From positions 88,857 through 152,856 of the forward strand of contig JAJFMD010000006.1 of the NCBI GenBank assembly GCA_021772335.1: a stretch of 64,000 bases of DNA, written 5' to 3'. Under the pieces are notes generated by a model. The model was not told the DNA's origin. It saw only the letters and a list, made by a program, of their open reading frames with translations, and made no database searches. Within the stretch, counting starts at the first letter, position 1, and each line of letters starts with the position of its first letter. Positions 34,165 through 42,974 of this stretch are shown here, one piece after another. This DNA comes from Chlamydiota bacterium (GTDB lineage: Bacteria > Chlamydiota > Chlamydiia > Chlamydiales > Rhabdochlamydiaceae). The translations under genes were made by a program, and so were the position numbers.

Positions 34165-35499
34165 GTGAGAAAAATCCTAGCATTCCTATTGACCCTTATT
34201 ATCACTATTACTTCTGTAGATTTGTATTCTGCAGATATATGCGTTGTGACTTTAGTGCATGGTGATGAATATACTGAAGTTGTTAAAGAGGGCATAAAGA
34301 ATAAAGAGGAATATTGCAAAAAGCATGGATATGATTTTGTCTGCGGAACTGAACATTTAGATCCTACAAGATCAATTGCTTGGAGCAAAATAAAGCTCGT
34401 AGAGAAATGTCTTCAGAATAAATCATATAAATGGGTTTTTTGGACAGATGCAGATTCATTGATAATGAATCATGGCATAAAGTTAGAAGATTTAATAATA
34501 GATGGACGTGATTTTATTTTGTCTACAGTTCATATGAAACAATCGAAAAAACATATTTTAAACACAGGTGAATTTTTAATAAGAAATTCAAACTGGAGTA
34601 AAAAATTTCTGAAGACAATCTATAATAGAGACAGCCCATTGGATCATCCTTGGTGGGAACAAAAAGCGATTATCGATGAATACACTGAAAACAAAGATGT
34701 TCAAAAGCATTTTTATGTTTATCCTCCTCGCATTTTGAATTCAACTGTACTGAATATAAATTATGAGAAGAATCCTTTAAATGTATATAAAGAAGGTGAT
34801 TTTATTATTCACTTTTATCAGCCTGCGGATAAAAGTAGATTGAAATCTTTAATAGAAAAATATTCAAAGATGGTTGTAGATGAACCTACTGCTATAAATT
34901 TAAATTCTTATCTTGAAATGCATGGATTTAATCTGATTCCAAAACATGGAAAAAATCTTGGCTATTGTACTCTTGCTCAACGAAAACAATTTGCGAAAGT
35001 TTTAAATTCATATTCCAATATTAAATCAGTGCTAGAAATCGGATTAAATGGTGGTCATAGTGCTCAAACCATTTTAGAACATTTTCCTGATTGTATATTT
35101 TACTCATTCGATATAATCCAAATGACGTATACAAATGTAGCTGTTGAGTATTTTAAAAGAAAATATCGCAACCAGTTTGTGTTTATCGAAGGTAATTCTG
35201 AACAAACCATATCTAAATTTTATAAGAAAAATCCGGGATTGAAGGTTGATTTTATCTATATTGATGGTTCTCATGAATATAAGACAGTTGTTCAAGATAT
35301 TGAGAATTGTAGATATTTAGCTCATTCATCTACAAAAGTTTGGATCGATGATTATAATTTAAAGGATGTAAAAGATGCGGTTGATGAAGCGGTGGCTGAA
35401 AATAAACTGATCATTTTAAAAGAGCATACCTCGATTGACTCTAATTTTGGTCCTCATACAGGAGTAAGAGTTTGGATTGAAGCGAAATATGTTAATTAG
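34165..35499 (+). CDS. Exported GT34-like glycosyltransferase-methyltransferase fusion, copy 1
   Basis: The product has 444 residues from a GTG start at 34165, chosen because GGAG lies 6 bases upstream. Residues 1 to about 22 are a signal peptide. The N-terminal enzyme domain resembles GMA12/MNN10-type glycosyltransferases, with EEYCKKHGYDFVCGTE and the donor/metal motif WTDADSLIMN (D95 and D97). From about residue 285 there is a class I SAM-dependent methyltransferase domain of the Methyltransf_24 kind: SVLEIGLNGGHSAQTILEHF, YIDGSHEYKTVVQDIENC and VWIDDYN. All key motifs are intact. The fusion would add a sugar and a methyl group to the same or related acceptor (inference). It is first of four tandem paralogues; a fifth lies at 51678-52997. 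Confidence 0.82.
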   Translation: MRKILAFLLTLIITITSVDLYSADICVVTLVHGDEYTEVVKEGIKNKEEYCKKHGYDFVCGTEHLDPTRSIAWSKIKLVEKCLQNKSYKWVFWTDADSLIMNHGIKLEDLIIDGRDFILSTVHMKQSKKHILNTGEFLIRNSNWSKKFLKTIYNRDSPLDHPWWEQKAIIDEYTENKDVQKHFYVYPPRILNSTVLNINYEKNPLNVYKEGDFIIHFYQPADKSRLKSLIEKYSKMVVDEPTAINLNSYLEMHGFNLIPKHGKNLGYCTLAQRKQFAKVLNSYSNIKSVLEIGLNGGHSAQTILEHFPDCIFYSFDIIQMTYTNVAVEYFKRKYRNQFVFIEGNSEQTISKFYKKNPGLKVDFIYIDGSHEYKTVVQDIENCRYLAHSSTKVWIDDYNLKDVKDAVDEAVAENKLIILKEHTSIDSNFGPHTGVRVWIEAKYVN

Positions 35500-35629
35500 T
35501 TTTTTTATCAATTTGAATACAGTTTCATCGAATATTTGAATAAATTTTGAAGTGATACATGATTTCTTACTGTAATTTTCATTGTTAAAATAGAGGTTTA
35601 TTGGAGTGTTTAAATAGAATGAGTATTAG

Positions 35630-36949
35630 ATGAAAACTAAGTTGAAAATTATTTTCATTTTGATTTTAATTTTACCTGCCATTCTTTTATCTGCGGATAT
35701 TTGTGTTGTGACAATGGCAATCGGTGAGGAATATCAGAAATCTGTTGAGCTATCGATGGAAAATAAGCGCGCCTATTGCGCAAAGCATGGGTACGATTTT
35801 GTCTGTGAAACAGAAATCCTCGATCCAACACGTAAGATCCCTTGGAGTAAAATCAAGCTTCTCGAGAGATTGATTGAGGAGGGAAAGTATAAGTGGCTAT
35901 TCTGGAGTGATGCTGATGCATTATTTATGAATTTTGGCATTAAGTTAGAAGGATATGTTGATAATAGATACGATTTAATTATTTCAAAAAGCCGGAAAAT
36001 TCGTTTGAATACTGGCAATTTTTTACTAAAATCCTCTCCTTGGAGCTTGAAATTTCTTAAGAATGCATATCGTCATTTAGGTCCGATCAAAGGCTTCTGT
36101 GGCCTTTGCGACAATCAAGGAATTGCTTATGAACACCGAAAATATAGAGATGTAAGAAAACATACTAAACTACTCCCATTTCGTGAACTCAATAGTTGGA
36201 CTAGGGTTCCACAAATTGGTTATCGCAATACCCATTGGAAAAGAAATCCTCCTGGATATTTTAAATCAGGGGACTTTATCGTTCACTTTGTCGATTTAAG
36301 AGATCGCAAAGAATGGCTTGGTAAACTCCTAAAGATGTTTTCTGAAAAGGTGATTGATGATCCTTTACAATTTAATCTTAGACATTTTTATGGTATCTAT
36401 CAAAATGAACTTCATGTTGCTAAAAAGGAATTTGGATTAAAATCATTATTTAATTCTTCGGCATTTCATCAATGTTTTTCCAGATTACCCGAATTATTAT
36501 CAAAGGACCCTAGGAGCATTTTTGTATATGGTGTATCTGACGGCTTAAATATTGAGTTGCTATCAGGGTGCTTTCCAGACACAAATATTCATGCACTTGC
36601 TCTTGTTAAAGATAATCGATTAAACGTGACTCGGGAGTTTTTCAAAAGACGTCTTTTAAACCGAGTAAGGTTTTTTTATCAGAAAAATGTTCGAGAACTT
36701 GTTAAGTCTCAACTAAAATACGATTTCATTCTCATCAATGAGCTATCAAGTGCTGAGCAGTATCTCGAAGCGCTACAATTGCTCAAATCTTTTGCTAATA
36801 ACCAAACAAAACTGATTTTCGATAATGCTCATCTTGATAAGGTTGAATTGGCTTTAGAGCAATGCACAGATAATCAAGGAATAAAGATCGAGGCAGTACA
36901 CACTGCGGATTCTGGACAATCTTGGTGCGAAGTTAGTTTCGTGCCTTAA
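35630..36949 (+). CDS. Exported GT34-like glycosyltransferase fusion, copy 2, degenerate methyltransferase half
   Basis: The product has 439 residues with a signal peptide (MKTKLKIIFILILILPAILL, cleaved near SA-D). The glycosyltransferase half is intact, with RAYCAKHGYDFVCETE and WSDADALFMN (D94 and D96). The C-terminal half aligns to the methyltransferase of copy 1, but the SAM motif has become VYGVSDGLNIELLSG, YIDGSH has become LINELSS and IDDYN has become FDNAHLDKV. Methyl transfer is therefore unlikely. A four-codon minicistron (ATG at 35619, TGA at 35631-35633) overlaps the start as ATGA, after GGAG at 35603, which could couple translation. It is separated from copy 1 by 130 bases. Confidence 0.82.
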   Translation: MKTKLKIIFILILILPAILLSADICVVTMAIGEEYQKSVELSMENKRAYCAKHGYDFVCETEILDPTRKIPWSKIKLLERLIEEGKYKWLFWSDADALFMNFGIKLEGYVDNRYDLIISKSRKIRLNTGNFLLKSSPWSLKFLKNAYRHLGPIKGFCGLCDNQGIAYEHRKYRDVRKHTKLLPFRELNSWTRVPQIGYRNTHWKRNPPGYFKSGDFIVHFVDLRDRKEWLGKLLKMFSEKVIDDPLQFNLRHFYGIYQNELHVAKKEFGLKSLFNSSAFHQCFSRLPELLSKDPRSIFVYGVSDGLNIELLSGCFPDTNIHALALVKDNRLNVTREFFKRRLLNRVRFFYQKNVRELVKSQLKYDFILINELSSAEQYLEALQLLKSFANNQTKLIFDNAHLDKVELALEQCTDNQGIKIEAVHTADSGQSWCEVSFVP

Positions 36950-37046
36950 AGAGCGAAGCTTTTGATAGATTTTAATTGATTGAGTTTCATATCTTCAAAC
37001 ATACTTTAATATTTTATCGACAAGTGCGAACGAAAAGTTGTTAACC

Positions 37047-38339
37047 ATGAGGTGTAGCGTGTTCTTAAGATTAACTCTAATTCTATCGGTTTTTCTCCCT
37101 TTATTAGCTTTTTCAAGTGATATCTGCGTTGTTACCATGGCAATTGGTAATGAATATGAAAAAGCTGTTGAAAAAGGGATAGAAAATAAGCGCCAATATT
37201 GCAAAAAACATGGATATGATTTTGTATATATGAACAAAATTCTCGATCCCAAGCGCAAAGTGAAGTGGAGTAAAATTGGCCTTATTCAGAATGTGATGCG
37301 CACCAATAAATATAAGTGGATATTTTGGACTGATGCGGATGCTCTAATTATGAATATGGGCCTTAAACTCGAAGGGTTTATCGATGAAGACTACGATGTG
37401 ATTATTTCAAGAGACCGCTCTAGAGTGATGAATACGGGCAATTTTTTTATTCGCAATTGTCAATGGAGTTTAGATTTTCTCGATGATGTTTATACTCATA
37501 AACACCCACCTCCAGGCTACCCACCTCTTTGTGACAATCTCGGATTTGTTGTTGAGTATAATAGAAAAGAATCTGTTCAAGAGCGTTTTCAAGTGTTGCC
37601 GATGCGTGAGCTCAATAGCTACGCTTCAGTTCCAGAGCTTCAATATCGCAAATGGAGAGGAAGACAACCTAAAATATACAAAAGAGGGGACTTCATTATT
37701 CATTTTGTTAGAACGGCGCATGAACTAGATAAGCTCTCTACAATGACTGATATGTTTTTAAAGCAGATGATTGATGAACCCGAAGCTTTTGACTTAGACC
37801 ATTTTTTTGATGTGTATTCTCCTGAAATCAAGGATAAGAGTTCTATAGAAAATAGACCATCTGCTTATCGAGCAGCAGGAAAGACTCTGTCTAGCGTTAA
37901 TACACTTGTTGAATATGGATTTTATAATGGCAGAAACTTAAGTGCTCTTTTAAAACAGTACCCTGATGCTAAAGCGCATTCTGTTGGAGAAAGGAAGGAT
38001 AAGATTAGTCAAGTTGCTCAGCGGTTTTTTAATCGCCGGTATTTTGATCGCGTAAAATTTTTGAAGACAAATGATGAATTGCATCGTGAAAATACAAAAA
38101 ATATTGATTTGATCTTTATTGGTGAGCTTGAGGATCAAAAATCTTATCTGAGCTTATTTAATGAAATTCAAAAGATTGCAAATGGAAATACACGCATTAT
38201 CGTTGATAACAGTCATCTAGATAAAGTTCAGAAAGGGTTGTCGGAAAGCGAAACTCAGCGCGTAATTCGAGTGCTCTCAAAACATCCAGTTGCTAAAGGT
38301 TCTGCTGCTTGGACTGAAATTGAATGTATAGGCTATTAA
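37047..38339 (+). CDS. Exported GT34-like glycosyltransferase fusion, copy 3, degenerate methyltransferase half
   Basis: The product has 430 residues from ATG 37047; an in-frame TTG nine bases earlier is less likely. The signal peptide is MRCSVFLRLTLILSVFLPLL and a few residues more. The glycosyltransferase motifs QYCKKHGYDFVYMNK and WTDADALIMN (D96 and D98) are intact. In the C-terminal half the SAM-binding loop reads VEYGFYNGRNLSALLKQY, and the later motifs are IFIGELEDQ and IVDNSHLDKV, so the methyltransferase signatures are lost in the same way as in copy 2. Copies 2 and 3 share the CDNxG segment (LCDNQG, LCDNLG) and form a subgroup distinct from copies 1, 4 and 5. The stop is one base before the next ATG. 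Confidence 0.82.
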   Translation: MRCSVFLRLTLILSVFLPLLAFSSDICVVTMAIGNEYEKAVEKGIENKRQYCKKHGYDFVYMNKILDPKRKVKWSKIGLIQNVMRTNKYKWIFWTDADALIMNMGLKLEGFIDEDYDVIISRDRSRVMNTGNFFIRNCQWSLDFLDDVYTHKHPPPGYPPLCDNLGFVVEYNRKESVQERFQVLPMRELNSYASVPELQYRKWRGRQPKIYKRGDFIIHFVRTAHELDKLSTMTDMFLKQMIDEPEAFDLDHFFDVYSPEIKDKSSIENRPSAYRAAGKTLSSVNTLVEYGFYNGRNLSALLKQYPDAKAHSVGERKDKISQVAQRFFNRRYFDRVKFLKTNDELHRENTKNIDLIFIGELEDQKSYLSLFNEIQKIANGNTRIIVDNSHLDKVQKGLSESETQRVIRVLSKHPVAKGSAAWTEIECIGY

Positions 38340-38340
38340 G

Positions 38341-39669
38341 ATGAAGGGAATTATAAGACTTATTCTTTTTGTTGTGCCTTTTTTTGGATATGCTGCTGAC
38401 ATTGCTGTAGTGTCGATGGCAATTGGTGAAGAATATCAAGAGGCTGTAGCTCAGGGTATTGAAAGCAAGCGTACTTATTGTGAGAAGCATGGGTATGATT
38501 TTGTCTATGAAACAGAGTGGCTCGATCCTTCTCGCCCTTTTGCATGGAGTAAAATTAAACTCCTTCAAAAAGTTTTGGATAGCGGTAAATATAAATGGGT
38601 TTTTTGGAGTGATGCAGACTCTTTAATTATGAATCATGCAGTTAAGCTTGAAGAGTTTATTAAAGAAGAGTACGACGTCATCTTATCGACAAACTATGAT
38701 GGAACTGAAAAAAGGCTGATCATTAATACGGGGCAGTTTTTTTTAAAAAGCTCTGATTGGAATCGCGCTTTTCTTAAAAAGGTGTATACACGCACTGAAT
38801 TTCTTAATCATTATTGGTGGGAGCAGAAAGCAATTATTGATGAATATGAAAAGGATATTACAGTTCAACAACACTTTTATATTTACCCTCCACGGATGTT
38901 GAACTCGAAAGAAAAAGATGATTTTGTTGATCAGAGTGAACTTCATCGAGTCAATCGTATTTTCTATGAAAAGGGTGATTTTATTATTCATTTCTATGGA
39001 AGAAGGAACCTTAAGGAAATTACGCACTTAATGGATAAATATAGCAAACTTGTCGTTGATAATAGAAAGGTGTGTGATTTAGACCATTTTCTAGGAATGC
39101 ATGGTTATTTTGTCTCCGCGCGTAATGCGCGTCGATCCTATCATTTACCCACTGTCCAGCAGAAAAAGCAATTTCATACCTCTCTTTCACGACTTGGTAA
39201 AATTGAGAATGTGCTGTTGATTGGTCTTTATGGAGGCCATAGTGCTGAATTTTTTATCAATACGCTCAATCTTAAAAAATTGGTTGCTGTAGATTGTCAG
39301 GAACCGGTTTATACCAATATTGGTCTTGATTATCTAAAGAGGAATTATTGTGATCGTGTCAACTATATCCATGGAGAAATTGATGCCGTTTTAGGAAAGA
39401 AAACTCAGCACCAAATTCCCTCAAAGTTTGATTTGATCTATATTTCTAAACGTCTTGGATACGATGAGATTATTAACCATATTCTTTCTTGCTCTCAAAT
39501 CGCAACTCACAAGACTTCTCTATGGATCGATGATTATTATCGACCTGAGGTGCGCAGAGCCATTCAAGAGCTTGTTCAAGAGAGGCGAATTCGTATCGTT
39601 GAGAGATACAATTCTGAGGATCAAATTTTGGGCAGAAGATCTTGGGTGGAGCTAAAGTATTGTGATTAA
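38341..39669 (+). CDS. Exported GT34-like glycosyltransferase-methyltransferase fusion, copy 4
   Basis: The product has 442 residues with a short signal peptide (MKGIIRLILFVVPFFGYA). The glycosyltransferase half shows TYCEKHGYDFVYETE and WSDADSLIMN (D91 and D93), and HYWWEQKAIIDEYEKD as in copy 1. The methyltransferase half keeps the glycine loop LLIGLYGGHSAEFFI and WIDDYYRPEV, but YIDGSH is replaced by YISKRLGYD, so catalytic competence is doubtful. The start is one base after the stop of copy 3, so copies 3 and 4 are translated from one message. The likely place of action is beyond the inner membrane, because of the signal peptide; the acceptor is unknown. Confidence 0.82.
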   Translation: MKGIIRLILFVVPFFGYAADIAVVSMAIGEEYQEAVAQGIESKRTYCEKHGYDFVYETEWLDPSRPFAWSKIKLLQKVLDSGKYKWVFWSDADSLIMNHAVKLEEFIKEEYDVILSTNYDGTEKRLIINTGQFFLKSSDWNRAFLKKVYTRTEFLNHYWWEQKAIIDEYEKDITVQQHFYIYPPRMLNSKEKDDFVDQSELHRVNRIFYEKGDFIIHFYGRRNLKEITHLMDKYSKLVVDNRKVCDLDHFLGMHGYFVSARNARRSYHLPTVQQKKQFHTSLSRLGKIENVLLIGLYGGHSAEFFINTLNLKKLVAVDCQEPVYTNIGLDYLKRNYCDRVNYIHGEIDAVLGKKTQHQIPSKFDLIYISKRLGYDEIINHILSCSQIATHKTSLWIDDYYRPEVRRAIQELVQERRIRIVERYNSEDQILGRRSWVELKYCD

Positions 39670-39694
39670 TTGTTAAATCGTCAAAAAATGAGAT

Positions 39695-41023
39695 ATGACT
39701 GATCAAAAGAAAAAAAAAGTACTCGTTGCAAGTTCTTTTCCCTCTATCTTTTCTCTTTTGAAAAAAGATAAGAGGTTTTCAGAGTATCAATTTGAGTTTG
39801 TTCTAGATGGCGAGACCTGTTTAAGTCGTATTGATGAGATTGACCCTGACTTGCTATTTCTTGACCTTCTTTTGCCAAAATATCATGGAATAGAGATCTT
39901 GTTGCGCCTTAGGCAAAATCCTGATTATGTCAATACTGGGATCATTTTATTTTCTAATCAGTCACTTGAGCAAAATTTCCACTCTGCGCTTGAAGCAGGA
40001 GCTGATGATTTCTTATTGCCACCCTTTACATCTGATCTGTTTTATGAAAAAACTAGGCAATTTTTTGAAGGGAGATTGGAAATCAATGGATTTCATCCTC
40101 TGGAAAGAATTGCAACACATCATAAATTTATACCTAAGAAGAAAAAGGAAGAGAAATATCTTAAGTTCTGGGGATCTCGAGGGACAAGTGCTGTTTCCGG
40201 TGCAAATTATATCAGGTATGGAGGCAATAGCTCTTGTTTAGAGTTAAGAGATCAAAAGCGAATTATTATTTTTGATGGGGGGACAGGGATTCGAGACCTT
40301 GGGCACAAATTGATGGAGAGCGATTATCGACACATCGATATCTTTTTGAGCCATTACCATTGGGATCACATCATTGGCTTGCCCTATTTTGCGCCTCTAT
40401 TTTCCAAACAGTTTCATGTCACAATTTGGGGTCCTGTAAGCTTCGGAAAAAGAGCTGAAGAGATGTTTAAAATGCTTTTATTACCAGAGTATTTTCCCAT
40501 TCGTTTTGAAGAGATCCATGCAAAAATTGAATTTCGCGACCTAAGAGATGGGTTTCCAATTGAACTTGATCCTTTTACCATAGAAGTTGAGAGAACTTTT
40601 CATCCCGGGATGACTTTTGGCTTTAAGATTTCAACTCCCAAAAAGACTTTTGGATATGTCACAGATAATGAGGTGTTGTCTCACTATCAAGGACATCCAA
40701 ACGAAGTAGCTGAGAGCTTATTTGATCCGCACTTGCGACTTATTGACTTTTTAAGTGGATGCGATCTTTTAATTCATGAAGCGCAATATTTGCCTCAGGA
40801 ATATGAGCATAAGATGGGATGGGGACACTCTTCTTTGCTTAATGCGACTGCGTTTGTCAAACGCATTGGAGTGAAAAAGTGGATTGTCACCCATCATGAT
40901 CCTGATCACACAGATATTGATCTGCAAAAAAAAGCGCAATTCCATCGTGATATACTTCACGAATGCCAAGTCCATACCATTCTTCGTATGGCGTATGATC
41001 AAATGACGATTTCTTTGAGCTAA
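39695..41023 (+). CDS. Receiver-like domain fused to metallo-beta-lactamase-fold hydrolase
   Basis: The product has 442 residues. Residues about 7-125 form a response-regulator receiver fold with a phosphoacceptor-position Asp57 (DLLFLDLLLPKYHG). The acidic pair normally following beta-1 is missing (VLVASSFPS), and the conserved Lys before Pro is replaced (LLPPFTSD), so it is probably a pseudo-receiver. Residues about 155-442 are an MBL-fold phosphodiesterase-like domain with H220-H222-D224-H225 (SHYHWDHIIG), FDGGTGIRDLG and later HEAQY and THHDPDH. Similar domains hydrolyse cyclic nucleotides or phosphodiesters; the substrate here is unknown. It has no signal peptide and lies 25 bases after copy 4 of the glycosyltransferases on the same strand. 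Confidence 0.85.
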   Translation: MTDQKKKKVLVASSFPSIFSLLKKDKRFSEYQFEFVLDGETCLSRIDEIDPDLLFLDLLLPKYHGIEILLRLRQNPDYVNTGIILFSNQSLEQNFHSALEAGADDFLLPPFTSDLFYEKTRQFFEGRLEINGFHPLERIATHHKFIPKKKKEEKYLKFWGSRGTSAVSGANYIRYGGNSSCLELRDQKRIIIFDGGTGIRDLGHKLMESDYRHIDIFLSHYHWDHIIGLPYFAPLFSKQFHVTIWGPVSFGKRAEEMFKMLLLPEYFPIRFEEIHAKIEFRDLRDGFPIELDPFTIEVERTFHPGMTFGFKISTPKKTFGYVTDNEVLSHYQGHPNEVAESLFDPHLRLIDFLSGCDLLIHEAQYLPQEYEHKMGWGHSSLLNATAFVKRIGVKKWIVTHHDPDHTDIDLQKKAQFHRDILHECQVHTILRMAYDQMTISLS

Positions 41024-41164
41024 GAAAATTGGCTTTGACCATTTATATTTTTTTTGATACAAACTTTTCTTTTAATATTTAAAATTTTGAGCGATTTGAG
41101 ATTTCTGTGAATTTGTTATTATGAAAAACGAAGAAATATGATTTTTTAAGAGAGAAATTAATTA

Positions 41165-42025
41165 ATGAATAAACTATTTAGAAAAGTAATTTATGCTTTT
41201 ATGCTCTTTATGTTGCCTTTGGGATTAAGAGCCGATTTTATCAAATATAAAGGCAAGGTTTATGATGATGAAACAGTAGCTGAACTAGTTACAGTCATTA
41301 CATCAACAAATCCAATTCCTTCGATCCCCAAAACAGATTATCTTTTAAGAGCTCAAAGGAGCTTATTTAAAATTCCCGCATTAGCTCTTTGTAAAAAAAT
41401 CATTGTTTTTGATGGAATTCAACCATCTTTTCAAGATAGTAGGATTAAATATAGGAAATATATACAAAATGTTAAAGCTTTAACTGAAACTAATCAGTAT
41501 TTTGCAAATACTGAGCTGGTTATTTGTAATTCTTGGGTTCATCTTTCTGGAGCAATAAAACAAGCGCTTGAGCATGTCACAACACCATTTGTATTTATTC
41601 ATCAGAATGATTTAGTTATTAATAAAAAATTTGATTTTAATGGGCTTTTGGCAACAATGGTCGCTAATCCTGCAATTAAGCATGTTAAGTTAACTTCAGG
41701 GAAAATTAACACACAACGCCAAAAATGGGATGGTCCTGTTGATGACAAAATTGAAGGAAAACATTTCGTACCTCTTTGTAGAGCTTTCGGTTGGTCAGAT
41801 CAGACACATTTAGCAACTGTGGATTACTATAAAGATTTTGTTCTGCCTCAATGTGGACGTAATTTTATGGAACGATACTTACATCCTGCATTTAAAAACG
41901 ATATATTAGAAAAGGGGAAAGATCGCGCTCATGCTCTTTATGGAACCTATTTGTATGGAGATTTGAATGACGGAGATTATCTTTATCATTCTAATGGACG
42001 AGGCAACGCGCCTTATAATCAATGA
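41165..42025 (+). CDS. Exported glycosyltransferase-like protein, copy A
   Basis: The product has 286 residues with a signal peptide (about residues 1-23, ending LRA). The mature part begins with FIKYKGKVYDDETVAE and then a GT-A-like strand (LVTVITSTNPIPSIPKT). Further candidate motifs are LCKKIIVFDGIQP, WVHLSGAIKQALEHVTTPFV and FIHQNDLVI, the last at the position of a DxD-type motif in family 2 enzymes. Identification as a glycosyltransferase is based on this pattern only and is moderate. It is followed by a close paralogue at 42093. Ribosome binding site AAGAGAG precedes the ATG. Confidence 0.62.
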   Translation: MNKLFRKVIYAFMLFMLPLGLRADFIKYKGKVYDDETVAELVTVITSTNPIPSIPKTDYLLRAQRSLFKIPALALCKKIIVFDGIQPSFQDSRIKYRKYIQNVKALTETNQYFANTELVICNSWVHLSGAIKQALEHVTTPFVFIHQNDLVINKKFDFNGLLATMVANPAIKHVKLTSGKINTQRQKWDGPVDDKIEGKHFVPLCRAFGWSDQTHLATVDYYKDFVLPQCGRNFMERYLHPAFKNDILEKGKDRAHALYGTYLYGDLNDGDYLYHSNGRGNAPYNQ

Positions 42026-42092
42026 GTAAAAGAAATGAATTTGAAGTGACACAGAATATACAAATAGATCGAATTATTTTTAGGAGTTACAT

Positions 42093-42974
42093 ATGAAAAC
42101 AAATACGAATGCATATAAAATTTTACTGGAATCTATCACATTTAGTGCTGTTATTGCATTTGTTATATTGCCTTTAAAATTACTTGCCACTTATGAAACT
42201 ATTACATTTCAAGGAAAAAAATATGATGATAAAACGATAGCTGAGTTAGTTACCGTCATAACATCAACAAACCCCATTCCTTCAATACCAAACACACACC
42301 ATCTTTATAACGCACAAAAGAGTCTATTTAAGATACCTGGTCTAGCTCTTTGTAAAAAGATTATCGTTTTTGATGGCGTTCAACCCGGTTTTACAAATCG
42401 CATTGATCTATATGAAAAATATAAAGAAAATGTCAGAGTTTTAACTGAAACAGACAAGTATTTTGCAAATACAACACTTGTTTTTTGTGAATCATGGGGA
42501 CATCTTTCTGGAGCTATCAAAAAAGCAATAGAATTAGTGAAAACTCCATTTGTGTTTATTCATCAAAATGATCTAGTAATTGTGAAGGAATTTGATCTTA
42601 ATGGATTAGTTGCAACAATGGAAGCTAATCCTTTCATAAAGCATGTTCGATTAAATAGAGGGCCCATTAATGCATATTTTGTTAAATGGGATGGTCCCGT
42701 CGATGAAAAAATTGAAGGGAATCATTTTGTTCCCTTATGCAGAACCTTTGGATGGTCTGATCAAAGTCATATTGCTACAGTAGATTATTACAAAAAATTT
42801 GTTTTGCCAAGATGTGGACATAGTTTTATGGAACGATTCCTCAATCCGGCCTTTAAAAAGCAAATTGAAAAAAAGGGAAAAAATAGAGTTCATCCTGCTT
42901 TTGGAACTTATCTTTATGGAGGAATCAATGATGGAGGCTATATTAGCCACTCTGATGCACAAAGAAGGCTTTAA
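42093..42974 (+). CDS. Exported glycosyltransferase-like protein, copy B
   Basis: The product has 293 residues and is a paralogue of the preceding gene, nearly colinear. It has an N-terminal hydrophobic export signal after a longer polar stretch (FSAVIAFVILPLKLLA), VTVITSTNPIPSIPNTHHLY, KKIIVFDGVQP, WGHLSGAIKKAIELVKTPFV and FIHQNDLVI. Shared C-terminal features are GWSDQSHIATVDYYK and FGTYLYGGINDGGY. A good ribosome binding site (TAGGAG) lies 7 bases before ATG. The C-terminus overlaps the convergent yycJ-like gene by four bases. Function as in copy A, with the same uncertainty. Confidence 0.62.
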   Translation: MKTNTNAYKILLESITFSAVIAFVILPLKLLATYETITFQGKKYDDKTIAELVTVITSTNPIPSIPNTHHLYNAQKSLFKIPGLALCKKIIVFDGVQPGFTNRIDLYEKYKENVRVLTETDKYFANTTLVFCESWGHLSGAIKKAIELVKTPFVFIHQNDLVIVKEFDLNGLVATMEANPFIKHVRLNRGPINAYFVKWDGPVDEKIEGNHFVPLCRTFGWSDQSHIATVDYYKKFVLPRCGHSFMERFLNPAFKKQIEKKGKNRVHPAFGTYLYGGINDGGYISHSDAQRRL

